Origin: an uncultured Collinsella sp.
GTDB lineage: Bacteria > Actinomycetota > Coriobacteriia > Coriobacteriales > Coriobacteriaceae
Direction: 5' to 3'
NCBI GenBank assembly: GCA_900549715.1
Contig: URPK01000001.1
Coordinates: forward strand, 248,001-312,000
Length of the DNA: 64,000 nucleotides
In this document: piece after piece, positions 17,856 through 27,212 of the stretch
How the letters are laid out: every line of letters begins with the position of its first letter
Numbering within the stretch: position 1 is the first letter of the stretch
Notes under the pieces: model-generated
Database searches by the model: none
What the model was told of the DNA's origin: nothing
What the model saw: only the letters and a program-made list of their open reading frames with translations
Translations under genes and position numbers: made by a program

Positions 17856-17912
17856 CCCGTCTCCGTTGCAGTTTTTGGCTCAAAGCCGCATTTATGAAAG
17901 GAGACCAGTTAG

Positions 17913-20366
17913 ATGCGCGTTTCTTACGACTGGCTCAAGACCATGATCGATATTCCGGAGGATCCCAAGACCCTTTCGGACGAATATATCCGTACCGGCA
18001 CCGAGGTCGAGGCGATCGACACCGTGGGCGAGTCCTTCGACCACGTGGTGACCGCCAAGGTGCTCACCAAGACCCCGCACCCCGATAGCGACCATATGTA
18101 TGTGTGCTCGGTCGACGTGGGTGACAAGAACCTCGACGCTGACGGCAATCCCGCTCCGCTGCAGATCGTCTGCGGCGCGCAGAACTTCGAGGCCGGCGAC
18201 CACATCGTCACGGCCATGATCGGCGCAGTTCTGCCCGGCGACGTCAAGATCAAGAAGAGCAAGCTTCGCGGCGTCGTGTCCATGGGCATGAACTGCTCCG
18301 CACGCGAGCTCGGCCTGGGCGGCGACCACTCTGGCATTATGATCCTGCCCGAGGATACGCCCTGCGGCATGCCGTTTGCCGAGTACGTGGGCTCGAGCGA
18401 CACCGTGCTCGACTGCGAGATCACGCCCAACCGCCCCGACTGCCTGTCCATGATCGGCATGGCTCGCGAGACCGGCGCCATCTTCGACCGCGATTTCCAC
18501 GTTGAGCTGCCCGCCATCAAGGCCGAGACCGGCCGCGCGACGGACGACGAGCTTTCGGTCGAGATTGCCGACGAGGGGCTGTGCGACCGCTATGTCGCCC
18601 GCATCGTGCGCAACGTGAAGGTCGGCCCGTCGCCCGACTGGATGGTCAAGCGCCTTAACGCCCTGGGCGTGCGTCCGCACAACAACATCGTCGACATCAC
18701 CAACTATGTGATGATGCTCACCGGTCAGCCGCTGCACGCCTTTGACCTGGACACCTTTGCCGAGTGCGATGGCCACCGTCGCGTGGTGGTTCGCGCTGCC
18801 CAGCAGGACGAGAAGTTTACGACCCTCGACGGCGAGGAGCGCACGCTCGACGCCGGCATGGGCCTCATCACCGACGGCGAGCGCCCCGTGGCGCTGGCCG
18901 GCGTTATGGGCGGCATGGATTCCGAGATCGAGGACGACACCGTCGACGTGATGGTCGAGAGCGCTTGCTTCAACGCCGGTCGCACCTCGCACACCAGCCG
19001 CGATCTGTCGCTGATCTCCGACGCCTCCATTCGCTTTGAGCGCCAGGTTGACGAGACTGGCTGCGTGGATGTCGCCAACGTTACCTGCGCGCTCATCGAG
19101 GAGATCGCCGGCGGCGAGGTTGCTCCCGGCTATGTCGATGTTTTCCCCGCGCCCAAGACCATCGACAGCATTAAGCTGCGTCTGGCCCGCGTGCACGCCA
19201 TCTGCGGTGCCGATATCGAGCCCAACTTTATCGAGCGTTCGCTCACCCGTCTGGGCTGCACCGTCGAGCGCGACGGCGAGGACTTTATGGTTACCCCGCC
19301 GAGCTTCCGCCCCGACCTACCGCGCGAGATTGACCTGATCGAGGAGGTCCTGCGCCTATGGGGCATGGGCCGCGTGACGGCGACCATCCCGGCTGCCAAG
19401 AACCACATCGGCGGCCTGACCCGTGAGCAAAAGCTCACCCGCAAGGTCGGCGAGATCCTGCGCGCCTGCGGCCTTAATGAGACCACGACCTTTGGCTTTG
19501 CCGCCCCGGGCGACCTGGAGAAGATCGGCATGTCCACCGAAGGCCGCGGTTGCCCCGTGGTGCTCATGAACCCGCTGGTAGCCGAGCAGACCGAGATGCG
19601 CCGCTCGCTGTTGCCAGGCCTGCTGCAGTCCGTTGCCTATAACGAGGCCCACGGCACGCCCAACGTGCACCTGTACGAGGTCGGCAGCCTGTTCCACGGT
19701 CGCGAGAACGCCAGCCTGCCCAAGGAGACCAAGTCCGTGGCGGGTGTGCTCTCGGGCCAGTGGAGCGAGCGGTCCTGGAACATGAAGTACCGTAAGCTGC
19801 GCTTCTTCTTTGGCAAGGGCATTGTCGAGGAGCTGCTCGCCCAGCTGCGCATCGAGAAGGTTCGCTTCCGTCCTGTCGAGGGCGAGGGCTACGCTTTCTT
19901 GCAGCCGGGTCGTGCGGCCGAGGTTCTGTCCTGCGGAACCGTGCTGGGCTGGGTCGGCGAGATTCACCCCGAGGCGCGCGAGGCGATGGGCATCGATGAG
20001 GTCGTCGTTGCCTTTGAGCTCGACTTGGACAAGCTGATCAAGGGCGCCCGCAACCAGGAGAACTACCGTGAGTTCTCGCAGTACCCGGCCGTTGAGCACG
20101 ACCTTGCCATTGTGGTTGACAACTCCGTGACCTGTGAGGATCTTGAGCGCCGCATTACGAGCGCCGGCGGTAAGTTGCTCGAGGGCGTGCGCCTGTTCGA
20201 CGTCTACCGCGATCCCATCCGCATCGGAGCGGGCAAAAAGTCCATGGCCTTTGCGCTTACGTATCGCTCCGACGACCACACGCTTACCAGCGAAGAGGTC
20301 GAGAAAGCGCACCAGAAGATTGTCACCAAGGTATGCAAAGGCGTAAACGGCGAGGTCCGCGGCTAG
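17913..20366 (+). CDS. pheT: Phenylalanyl-tRNA synthetase beta subunit
   Basis: An 817-residue beta subunit, full length for the bacterial enzyme. It starts behind AAAGGAG. The N-terminal part carries the tRNA-binding OB domain (about 40-155, with IVCGAQNF and GVVSMGMNCSARELGL), then the B3/B4 editing region, the B5 domain, the catalytic-like core (PREIDLIEEVLRLWGMGRVTATIP) and the C-terminal anticodon-binding domain (EFSQYPAVEHDLAIVVD...KSMAFALTYRSDDHTLT). It is co-transcribed with pheS under the T-box. Confidence 0.96.
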   Translation: MRVSYDWLKTMIDIPEDPKTLSDEYIRTGTEVEAIDTVGESFDHVVTAKVLTKTPHPDSDHMYVCSVDVGDKNLDADGNPAPLQIVCGAQNFEAGDHIVTAMIGAVLPGDVKIKKSKLRGVVSMGMNCSARELGLGGDHSGIMILPEDTPCGMPFAEYVGSSDTVLDCEITPNRPDCLSMIGMARETGAIFDRDFHVELPAIKAETGRATDDELSVEIADEGLCDRYVARIVRNVKVGPSPDWMVKRLNALGVRPHNNIVDITNYVMMLTGQPLHAFDLDTFAECDGHRRVVVRAAQQDEKFTTLDGEERTLDAGMGLITDGERPVALAGVMGGMDSEIEDDTVDVMVESACFNAGRTSHTSRDLSLISDASIRFERQVDETGCVDVANVTCALIEEIAGGEVAPGYVDVFPAPKTIDSIKLRLARVHAICGADIEPNFIERSLTRLGCTVERDGEDFMVTPPSFRPDLPREIDLIEEVLRLWGMGRVTATIPAAKNHIGGLTREQKLTRKVGEILRACGLNETTTFGFAAPGDLEKIGMSTEGRGCPVVLMNPLVAEQTEMRRSLLPGLLQSVAYNEAHGTPNVHLYEVGSLFHGRENASLPKETKSVAGVLSGQWSERSWNMKYRKLRFFFGKGIVEELLAQLRIEKVRFRPVEGEGYAFLQPGRAAEVLSCGTVLGWVGEIHPEAREAMGIDEVVVAFELDLDKLIKGARNQENYREFSQYPAVEHDLAIVVDNSVTCEDLERRITSAGGKLLEGVRLFDVYRDPIRIGAGKKSMAFALTYRSDDHTLTSEEVEKAHQKIVTKVCKGVNGEVRG

Positions 20367-20475
20367 GGCTTGCGATGGGGGGCGTAGGGCCTGATGGCGG
20401 TTGCTGCGGAGCTCTGCGCGACCGCGGTGTTCGGAATAAGGCATCGCTGACCCTGCATATATGACACGCGCATTA

Positions 20476-20521
20476 CAAAACGGCGTGCTGCTTTTGTGGC
20501 GGCGCGCCGTTTTGCTATCAT
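20476..20521 (+). promoter_or_regulatory. Candidate cbiM promoter with overlapping inverted repeat
   Basis: TTGTGG (20494-20499), a 16-base spacer and TATCAT (20516-20521) preceded by TGC make a plausible extended -10 promoter. A perfect 10-bp inverted repeat, CAAAACGGCG (20476-20485) and CGCCGTTTTG (20505-20514), straddles the -35 box. It could be an operator for a metal-sensing regulator, or a terminator hairpin for pheT. The roughly 95 bases from here to cbiM are a leader in which I could not recognise a cobalamin or NiCo riboswitch. Confidence 0.4.
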
Positions 20522-20616
20522 AGCCTGCGGCGTGTTACGAATCATCTAGCTCGTAACACTGATGAAATGGTTCAAGCGGCGCTGCAATCCCATGTGCCGG
20601 CAACCGGGAGGCGTAT

Positions 20617-21702
20617 ATGCACATTCCAGATAACTACCTGTCCCCGCAGACCGATGCCGTTATGGCGGTGGCGATGGTGCCCGTATGGGTTCACTGCATC
20701 AAGAAAGTGCGCGCCACGCTCGATCGCGAGCATATGGCCTTTCTGGGTATTTGCGCTGCGTTCTCCTTTTTGCTCATGATGTTCAACGTGCCGCTGCCCG
20801 GCGGCACCACTGGTCACGCCGTCGGCGGCGCACTCATCGCGCTGCTGCTGGGCCCCGAGGCCGCGGCTATCGCTGTCTCGGTCGCGCTGGCGCTGCAGGC
20901 GCTGCTGTTTGGCGACGGCGGCGTTCTGTCGTTTGGCGCCAACTGCTTTAACATGGCCTTTGTGCTGCCGTTTGTCGCTGCTATCGTGTTCCGTGCGCTC
21001 AACAGCCGTCTGCACGACAAGAGCTGGGGCACCTCGGTTTCTGCCATCGTGAGCGGTTGGGTCGGCCTGTGCCTGGCGGCCCTGTGCGCGGCAATCGAGT
21101 TTGGTATTCAGCCGATGCTCTTCACCAACGCTTCGGGCGCCCCTCTGTACTGCCCCTTCCCGCTGTCCGTGGCTATTCCGGCCATGTTGATCCCGCATAT
21201 GCTGGTTGCCGGCGTGATCGAGGGCGTGGCGACGGCCGCCATCTACGGCTTCATTAAGAAGACGGCGCCGAGCATTATCGTCGGCCCCGAGGCTGTCGAT
21301 GGCCAGCTTGCTGCCGAGGACGCTGCTGCCAAGAAGACCTCGCTGGTCCCCACGCTCATCTTGGTTGCCGTGCTTGTCGTAGCCACGCCGCTGGGCCTGC
21401 TGGCCACGGGTGACGCTTGGGGCGAGTGGGACGCTGAAGGCGCCGCGACCGCCGTTCAGGAGGCTGGTGACGACAGCCTGCAGGCTTCGGTCGGTCTCGA
21501 TACCCCGACCTTTGCCGATGCCCTGCCCACGGGCGATTATCTGCAGGCCTATTCCGAGGAGCAAGGCCTTGGCTTTGCCGGCCAGGCCGCGATGTATATT
21601 CTTTCGGGCGTGATTGGCGTGGCGGTGCTCACCATCGCATTCCGCCTGGTCTCGCTGACGGTCAAGGAAAGCGGTGCTCATGGCAATAGCCGAGCTGCCT
21701 AG
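20617..21702 (+). CDS. cbiM: Cobalt/nickel ECF transporter S component, CbiM with fused PDGLE/CbiN-like domain
   Basis: A 361-residue membrane protein starting with MHIPDNYLSP, the conserved CbiM N-terminus in which histidine 2 helps bind the metal. About seven helices follow, with PLPGGTTGHAVGGALIALLLGP and a FGDGGVLSFGANCFNM loop typical of CbiM/NikM. After residue 240 comes a two-helix periplasmic-loop domain like PDGLE/CbiN fused to the same chain. It forms the substrate-specific part of an energy-coupling-factor importer with the following CbiQ and CbiO. Cobalt versus nickel cannot be settled from sequence. Confidence 0.92.
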   Translation: MHIPDNYLSPQTDAVMAVAMVPVWVHCIKKVRATLDREHMAFLGICAAFSFLLMMFNVPLPGGTTGHAVGGALIALLLGPEAAAIAVSVALALQALLFGDGGVLSFGANCFNMAFVLPFVAAIVFRALNSRLHDKSWGTSVSAIVSGWVGLCLAALCAAIEFGIQPMLFTNASGAPLYCPFPLSVAIPAMLIPHMLVAGVIEGVATAAIYGFIKKTAPSIIVGPEAVDGQLAAEDAAAKKTSLVPTLILVAVLVVATPLGLLATGDAWGEWDAEGAATAVQEAGDDSLQASVGLDTPTFADALPTGDYLQAYSEEQGLGFAGQAAMYILSGVIGVAVLTIAFRLVSLTVKESGAHGNSRAA

Positions 21703-22516
21703 CTGGCTTACGGTCGAGCAGCGATACGAGCCCGCGGGGGCTCGGCATCGTGTGATGCAAAAGAATGTCCTACACCTGGCGAGCCTGCTTGAGCGGGTTC
21801 GCCTGGGTGGAGGCGCGCACGAGGGCGGGTCGATGGTCGACCGCGCCCTTTCTTGCGTTTCGGCTCCGGTGCGCCTGGTGGGGATGTTCGTCTGCGTTCT
21901 GTGCGTGTGCCTGACGCAAAGCCCGCTGTATCTGATGTTGATGGCGGCTATCGCGCTGGTGCTCGTTGCCGTGCGCCCCGTACGCGGGCTGCGGGCAACC
22001 TTTGTGCCGGCACTTGGCGCTGCGGGGCTCGCGGTGGTTTTGGCGCTGCCTGCCCTGCTGCTGGGCGCTTCTGCCGCGGGCGCCATGCTCAAGATCGCGC
22101 TCAAGACGTTCATTAATGTGTCGCTTGTGCTGGGCGTTTCATGGACGCTTACCTGGAGCCGCATGTCGGCGGCGCTCAAGACGTTGCATCTGCCCGACGA
22201 GGTCATCTTTACGTTTGATATGACGCTCAAGCATATCGAAGTGCTGGGACGCACGGCGCACGATCTGTGCGAATCGGTCATGCTGCGCAGTGTGGGTCGT
22301 GCGCCTGCGGGTTTTTCGCGCACCGACTCGCTGGCGGGTATCATGGGCATGACGTTTATCAAGGCGATGGAATGTAGCCACGCGATGGACGAGGCTATGC
22401 TTTGCCGCGGCTTTGCCGGTGCGTATCCGGCGCCCGCGCGCGCCGGGTTTGGCTGGCGCGATGCGGTCTATGCGGCCGTCGTGGTGCTGCTCGCCGTGTT
22501 GTGCGCGGTGCTGTAG
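21680..22516 (+). CDS. cbiQ: ECF transporter transmembrane component CbiQ
   Basis: A 278-residue EcfT-type membrane protein overlapping the end of cbiM by 23 bases. The ATG at 21680 lies nine bases after AAGGAAA and is preferred to the GTG at 21674. After an amphipathic N-terminal region, hydrophobic helices lead to MSAALKTLHLPDEVIFTFDMTLKHIEVLGR and AMLCRGFAG, whose Ala-x-x-x-Arg-Gly pattern corresponds to the coupling helices that dock onto the ATPase. It works with CbiM and CbiO at the membrane. Confidence 0.9.
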   Translation: MAIAELPSWLTVEQRYEPAGARHRVMQKNVLHLASLLERVRLGGGAHEGGSMVDRALSCVSAPVRLVGMFVCVLCVCLTQSPLYLMLMAAIALVLVAVRPVRGLRATFVPALGAAGLAVVLALPALLLGASAAGAMLKIALKTFINVSLVLGVSWTLTWSRMSAALKTLHLPDEVIFTFDMTLKHIEVLGRTAHDLCESVMLRSVGRAPAGFSRTDSLAGIMGMTFIKAMECSHAMDEAMLCRGFAGAYPAPARAGFGWRDAVYAAVVVLLAVLCAVL

Positions 22517-22536
22517 CGCGGGCGGCCGAGCCGTCG

Positions 22537-23331
22537 ATGTGGATAGGGAAGGGCGACGTTTTGGCAAACGATACGAATGGCGTGATGGGCGCGAGCGGTG
22601 CTACTGGCGCCAAGAGCGTGCCGCTCATCGAGTTTCGCGACGTGGTGTTCTCCTATGCGGGGCATACGGTTGTCGATGGTGTGTCGCTGCAGGTCGATCG
22701 TGGTGAACTCGTTGCCCTACTCGGTCCCAACGGCTGCGGTAAGACGACGATTATGCGCCTTATCAACGGTCTTGAACTAGCGGACGCGGGTGCGTACCTG
22801 TTCGATGGGCGCGTGGTCGATGCGGCATATCTCAAGGATTCTGCAGCCGCTCAGCGTTTTCATCAGCGCGTGGGCTTTGTGTTCCAGAATGCCGACGCCC
22901 AGCTGTTCTGTGCCACGGTGGGCGAGGAAGTTGCTTTTGGTCCCGCGCAGATGGGGCTGCCGACAGACGAGCTCGAGCGCCGCGTCCGCGATGCCATGGG
23001 GCTGTTCCAGGTTGCCGACCTTGCCGACGCCTCTCCCTATCAGCTTTCGGGCGGGCAAAAGAAGCGCGTTGCGCTGGCGGCAGTCGTATCGATGAACCCC
23101 GATATCCTAGTGCTCGATGAGCCCACCAACGGGCTCGATGAGGACTCGTGCGACATCGTAGTCAACTTTTTGCTGGCCTACGTTGCTGCCGGTAAGACGG
23201 TTTTGATGAGTACGCACCATCAAGATTTGGTGCGCCGCTTGGGGGCCCGTGCAATCTATATCGATCGATACCACCATGTGGTCGAGGCGCCTTCGCCGTC
23301 GTATGGAACCGAGAGCGGTGCTGCGGAATAG
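22537..23331 (+). CDS. cbiO: ECF transporter ATP-binding protein CbiO
   Basis: A 264-residue ABC ATPase for the cbiMQ metal importer. Walker A is GPNGCGKTT, the Q-loop lies in FVFQNADAQLF, the signature is LSGGQKKR and Walker B is DILVLDEPTNGLD with the H-loop in MSTHHQD. The start is uncertain: ATG at 22537 has little ribosome site, whereas a TTG at 22561 follows GGGAAGGG. Conserved sequence begins only near VPLIEFRDVVF, so either would work. It is 20 bases after cbiQ. Confidence 0.93.
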   Translation: MWIGKGDVLANDTNGVMGASGATGAKSVPLIEFRDVVFSYAGHTVVDGVSLQVDRGELVALLGPNGCGKTTIMRLINGLELADAGAYLFDGRVVDAAYLKDSAAAQRFHQRVGFVFQNADAQLFCATVGEEVAFGPAQMGLPTDELERRVRDAMGLFQVADLADASPYQLSGGQKKRVALAAVVSMNPDILVLDEPTNGLDEDSCDIVVNFLLAYVAAGKTVLMSTHHQDLVRRLGARAIYIDRYHHVVEAPSPSYGTESGAAE

Positions 23332-23411
23332 TTGCTGCGTAGAGGATGCGTAGCCGCCCGCGCGGCTTTGCCGTGATGGTATAGTTATCCAGGTTTTTTA
23401 TGGGGGTGGCT

Positions 23412-24260
23412 ATGCCAAGCTGGAACATTCATATCGCTCAGACGGAGCGTTTGCTGGAGCGCACCAGTGCGCTTGCCGATAGCGTGCGTGATCGCAATGC
23501 CTTTTTGTTTGGTTGCGTGGTTCCGGACATTTTTGTGGGCTATATGGTCCCTGGTATCGCTGATCCCATTCCGTATCGCATTACGCACTTTGCAAACCCC
23601 GAGCCTATCCCTAAGCCGCGCGAGCACGAGTTCTGGGATACCTATGTGGCGCCGCTGCTCAAAGGGGCGTCTGTTGGTACGCCGGCTGCCGCGACCTCGA
23701 TCGCCGAGGAGCGCGAGCGACTCAATCGGGTGCATTATCCCCAACGCTACAAGGACGCCGAGCCGGTTGCTGGTCCCGGTGCTAGCGAGCTTTCGCTCGC
23801 GCCCGGTGACGTGGCGCAGTCGCTGCTCGATTTGACGCTGGGCGTCTGGTCGCATCTGGTGGCGGATACCGTATGGAATACGCGCGTGAATCAGTACCTG
23901 GAGGCGCACGGCGGCAAGCCGTGCGAGGAATTCCGCATTAAAAAGCAAGGCGACTTTGACTGGTTTGGCAAGACGCTGGGCATCGTTTCCATTCCGCGTG
24001 CGACCGATCGCCTCTATACCGCTGCGACGCGTTTTGGGCAGTATCCCATCCATAAAGAATATGTGCTCAAGACTATCGGCGTCATGCACGAGATTGTACG
24101 CGAAAACCCCGGCGAGCCCGATCATCCGCCGTATCGCCTGCTAACCGAGGAGTTTTTCGATGCAACGTTTACCGAGGTCATCGAGCTGACCGAGGTGGGC
24201 TTTGCGACTCGCGTTGCCGCTTCTGACGTCCCCGCAGTCCCTCTGATCACTAGCTGCTAG
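23412..24260 (+). CDS. Zinc-dependent phospholipase C-like hydrolase
   Basis: A 282-residue protein. The start at 23412 follows GGGGGTGG and gives the MPSWNIHIAQTERLLE N-terminus; an ATG at 23400 is possible. FLFGCVVPDIF and LGVWSHLVADTVWN place His and Asp residues as in the zinc-dependent phospholipase C / S1-P1 nuclease-like fold. No signal peptide is evident, which is unusual for secreted PLC, so an intracellular role is possible. It converges on the next gene with a four-base overlap. Substrate unknown. Confidence 0.6.
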   Translation: MPSWNIHIAQTERLLERTSALADSVRDRNAFLFGCVVPDIFVGYMVPGIADPIPYRITHFANPEPIPKPREHEFWDTYVAPLLKGASVGTPAAATSIAEERERLNRVHYPQRYKDAEPVAGPGASELSLAPGDVAQSLLDLTLGVWSHLVADTVWNTRVNQYLEAHGGKPCEEFRIKKQGDFDWFGKTLGIVSIPRATDRLYTAATRFGQYPIHKEYVLKTIGVMHEIVRENPGEPDHPPYRLLTEEFFDATFTEVIELTEVGFATRVAASDVPAVPLITSC

Positions 24261-25330
24261 CTGGCCGGCTTGACGGCGAACAGCTCATCCCAATCGACCA
24301 ATAGCTCCCGCCGCAGGGCATCTTCGGTGGTGCGTTTCTGATCGGTCTTTGGGATGTAGGGGAGCCCTGCCTTTTTATGGATGAGTTCGGCGATGTTGTT
24401 AAAGCTCTTCGTGTCTTTGATTTGCTCATAGGTTATCTGGATAACGTCATAGCCCATGCTTGTGAGGGCGGTGGTGCGCTCGGCATCGGAGAGACTTGCG
24501 GCTTCGCCATCGTGGGCGGAGCGGCCTTGGCATTCCAAGATGACGCCCATGCTGTCGTTGTTGCTCTCGATGAGGATATCGGCGTAGCAGCAGGTTTTGT
24601 CATACAGTGAGCGCGCGGCGTCGCTGAGTGGGATGCGCACGTTGTTTGCGATGTTGATGCCCATGCCGCCCTCGTTGCGGGGGAGCGAGACAAGCATAGA
24701 GGCCTGTACTTCGAAGGGCGAGGCGGTCTGCCCCGTCATGTGCTCGGCCGCCCAGCGCAGTTGTTTAACGCCGCGCAGGCCTGCAGCCTGCTTGGCGAAC
24801 GCGGCGATATCCGCCGCGCTGAGGAGCGGCGGGCGCTTCCACAAATTGGTGTCATTGCCCTTGGTGTCGACAACACGCTCCCAACCGCAGTTGGGTGGAA
24901 TGAGCTTAAGCGAAATGGCTTCATCGAGTTGTTGTTGCGTTCGCTCGCAGGGCGTAAACACTGCAAAGGAGCCGCACATCTCGTAGCAAGCCATGAGTAA
25001 CTGGTTGCGTGAGACCTGCGTAGCAAGGCTGAGCAGCGTAAACTCGGGCGACGTGACATCAAATCCATGTTCAGTTTGCCTAAACGACCCGGGAGGCGGC
25101 TCTTGGGTCAGGAGGTGCGATTTAAACAGGCTTCGCGACCCGGATTGTGCTCGAGTGAATACAAGCCTGTGAAGCGGTGCATGAAGCAGGTCTTTTACAA
25201 CTGCATGACTTCCGAGGCCGCAACATCTGCGATCCATATTGCCAAGGCTAATGGCGGGGTAAAGCCCTAATACCTGCGGCGGGATACGGTGATAGTAAAA
25301 AGCGGATTGACCGCATAGCGTCAGGTCCAT
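24257..25330 (-). CDS. Nuclease-like protein (DUF559/Vsr-like C-terminus)
   Basis: A 357-residue protein whose start at 25330 lies directly after AGGAGG on the minus strand; longer reading enters an inverted-repeat element. The N-terminal two thirds are unrecognised, with several Cys and Arg residues. The C-terminal part has YADILIES, VILECQGRSAH and YDVIQITYEQI, which look like the catalytic strands of a PD-(D/E)XK fold as in DUF559 and Vsr-type endonucleases. It could belong to restriction, defence or mobile DNA metabolism; none is shown. It overlaps the convergent upstream gene. Confidence 0.5.
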   Translation of the reverse strand: MDLTLCGQSAFYYHRIPPQVLGLYPAISLGNMDRRCCGLGSHAVVKDLLHAPLHRLVFTRAQSGSRSLFKSHLLTQEPPPGSFRQTEHGFDVTSPEFTLLSLATQVSRNQLLMACYEMCGSFAVFTPCERTQQQLDEAISLKLIPPNCGWERVVDTKGNDTNLWKRPPLLSAADIAAFAKQAAGLRGVKQLRWAAEHMTGQTASPFEVQASMLVSLPRNEGGMGINIANNVRIPLSDAARSLYDKTCCYADILIESNNDSMGVILECQGRSAHDGEAASLSDAERTTALTSMGYDVIQITYEQIKDTKSFNNIAELIHKKAGLPYIPKTDQKRTTEDALRRELLVDWDELFAVKPAS

Positions 25331-25381
25331 GATATCCTCCTGGTCGAAATGTGCTTTTGGACCGTGCGATGCCAGCGTCAA

Positions 25382-25509
25382 TTCGGAAGTATGCGGCAAA
25401 ATCTGAACCCTGTGAGCAGACCTGGCTTTTGAGGCCAGTTTATCAGGCATTTTGTTGCGAAAAAACGGGGTGTGCTCGGAGGTCTCAGAATTTGCCGCAT
25501 ACTTCCGAA
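25382..25509. repeat. 128-bp element with 25-bp terminal inverted repeats
   Basis: The left arm 25382-25406 begins TTCGGAAGTATGCGGCAAAA; the right arm 25485-25509 is its reverse complement at 24 of 25 positions. Inside are a small hairpin CTGGC/GCCAG and no plausible gene. It lies just upstream of the nuclease-like gene. Its size and ends resemble a MITE or a REP-type element. The remaining gap to the pyk terminator (25510-25686) shows nothing else I can support. Confidence 0.7.
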
Positions 25510-25686
25510 AACGCGGTCGATCTAGCTCTTGCTAAAACGATTTAGCAGCGTCGGGTAAGGTGTGGTTTCGCCATCGGGCGAACACTTTTAGCGCTTGGGA
25601 CTTTATTTTTGGGCCTCGAAAGGTGGATTTCGCGCTTTTGGTAAAGAAATGGGTGCGTGTTTTGCCGTGTGCCGGCATTGACACAG

Positions 25687-25723
25687 AAAAAGGGCCCGGA
25701 AGGCGAAGCCTTCCGGGCCCTTT
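25687..25723 (-). terminator. pyk terminator
   Basis: GGGCCCGGAAGGC and GCCTTCCGGGCCC form a 13-bp stem with a GAA loop, followed on the minus strand by CTTTTTCT, 29 bases after the pyk stop codon. Confidence 0.85.
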
Positions 25724-25751
25724 GCAATGCAAACATGCTTGCAAGTACGAC

Positions 25752-27212
25752 TTAACGCACCTGAGCGACGTAAGCGACGTTGGTCGAGGAGACCTTGTCC
25801 TCGAGCTGGACGCTCATGCGGGGATCGCCGGCGGTAGCGACGGTCAAATCGCCAGCCTCGACGTAGCCGAGCTCCTTAGCGGTCTCGATCGCCTTGACGA
25901 TCGTGCCGTTGACGGTGCCCTGGGTAATCTCGGCCTGGTGCGGGATAACGCCCCAGTACATGATCATCTGCTGGACGGCCCACTCGTGGCGGGAGAACGC
26001 GCAGATCGGCATGTTGGGGCGGAAGTGCGAGATCAGGCGGGCGGTACGACCGGTGGTCGTCGGCACGGTGATGCACTTGGCGCCAACGGTGGTGGCCATG
26101 TTCACAGCGGACATACCCACAACGTTGTTGACAACGCGGGTGCCGTGAGCATCGGCCGGAACCTCGAGCGGAGCGTGAGCCGGGAGGTACTTCTCGGTCT
26201 CGAGAGCAATGCTGGCCTGCATCTTAACGGCCTCGACCGGGTACTTACCGGCAGCGGACTCGCCAGAGAGCATAACGGCGTCGGTGCCGTCGTAGATGGC
26301 GTTAGCAACGTCGGCAACCTCGGCGCGCGTCGGGCGCGGGTTCTGCTGCATGGAGTCGAGCATCTGCGTAGCGGTGATAACGGGCTTGTAGGCCGCGTTG
26401 CACTTGGCGATGATCTCCTTCTGGATGTGCGGAACGAGCTCGGGCTTGATCTCGATGCCCAGGTCGCCACGGGCGACCATGATGCCGTCGGAAGCCTCGA
26501 GAATCTCGTCGAAGTTCTCGACGCCCAAGGCGCACTCGATCTTCGGGAAGATCGTCACGTGCTCGCCGCCGTTCTCGCGGCAAAGCTTGCGGATGCCGCG
26601 GACGGACTCGCCGTCACGGATGAAGGAAGCGGCGATGTAGTCGATGTTCTCGGTCAGGCCAAAGAGGATGTCCTGACGATCGCGCTCGGTGATGGCGGGC
26701 AGCGAGATGTTGACGTTGGGCATGTTGACGCCCTTGCGCTCGCCGATCAGGCCGTCATTCTTGACGACGCAGGTCATGTCCTGGCCGTCGACGGACTCGA
26801 CCTCGAGGGCAACCAGGCCGTCATCGATCAGGATGAGGGAGCCCTTCTCGACCTCGGAGGGCAGAGCCAGGTAGTCGAGGGAGATGTGCTCAGCGGTGCC
26901 GTGGAAATCCTCGGACGTAGGCTGAGCGGTGACGACGATCTTATCGCCGGTCTTGACGGCAACCTTCTTGCCGTCGACCAGAAGGCCGGTGCGGACCTCG
27001 GGGCCCTTGGTGTCGAGCAGGATGCCGACGGGCAGACCGAGCTCCTTGGAAATACGGCGGACGCGCTCGATGCGACCGTGGTGCTCGTCGTAGGAGCCGT
27101 GCGAGAAGTTAAAACGGGCGACGTTCATGCCCGCCTTGATCATCTCGCGGATGGTCTCGTCGCTATCGCAGGCGGGACCCATGGTGCATACAATCTTAGT
27201 GCGCTTGTACAT
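25752..27212 (-). CDS. pyk: Pyruvate kinase
   Basis: A 486-residue cytoplasmic enzyme converting phosphoenolpyruvate and ADP to pyruvate and ATP. KRTKIVCTMGPACD opens the barrel; NFSHG, DTKGPEVR, the metal-binding MVARGDLGIEI and the active-site ATQMLDSM with SGESAAGKYP are all present. Length shows the basic form without an extra C-terminal PEP-utiliser domain. It starts at 27212 with a GGAGGT ribosome site and is a single-gene unit with its own terminator. Confidence 0.97.
   Translation of the reverse strand: MYKRTKIVCTMGPACDSDETIREMIKAGMNVARFNFSHGSYDEHHGRIERVRRISKELGLPVGILLDTKGPEVRTGLLVDGKKVAVKTGDKIVVTAQPTSEDFHGTAEHISLDYLALPSEVEKGSLILIDDGLVALEVESVDGQDMTCVVKNDGLIGERKGVNMPNVNISLPAITERDRQDILFGLTENIDYIAASFIRDGESVRGIRKLCRENGGEHVTIFPKIECALGVENFDEILEASDGIMVARGDLGIEIKPELVPHIQKEIIAKCNAAYKPVITATQMLDSMQQNPRPTRAEVADVANAIYDGTDAVMLSGESAAGKYPVEAVKMQASIALETEKYLPAHAPLEVPADAHGTRVVNNVVGMSAVNMATTVGAKCITVPTTTGRTARLISHFRPNMPICAFSRHEWAVQQMIMYWGVIPHQAEITQGTVNGTIVKAIETAKELGYVEAGDLTVATAGDPRMSVQLEDKVSSTNVAYVAQVR

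Noticed and set aside
20520..20616. Cobalamin riboswitch before cbiM
   Set aside because: No B12 box or other conserved core was found in the leader.
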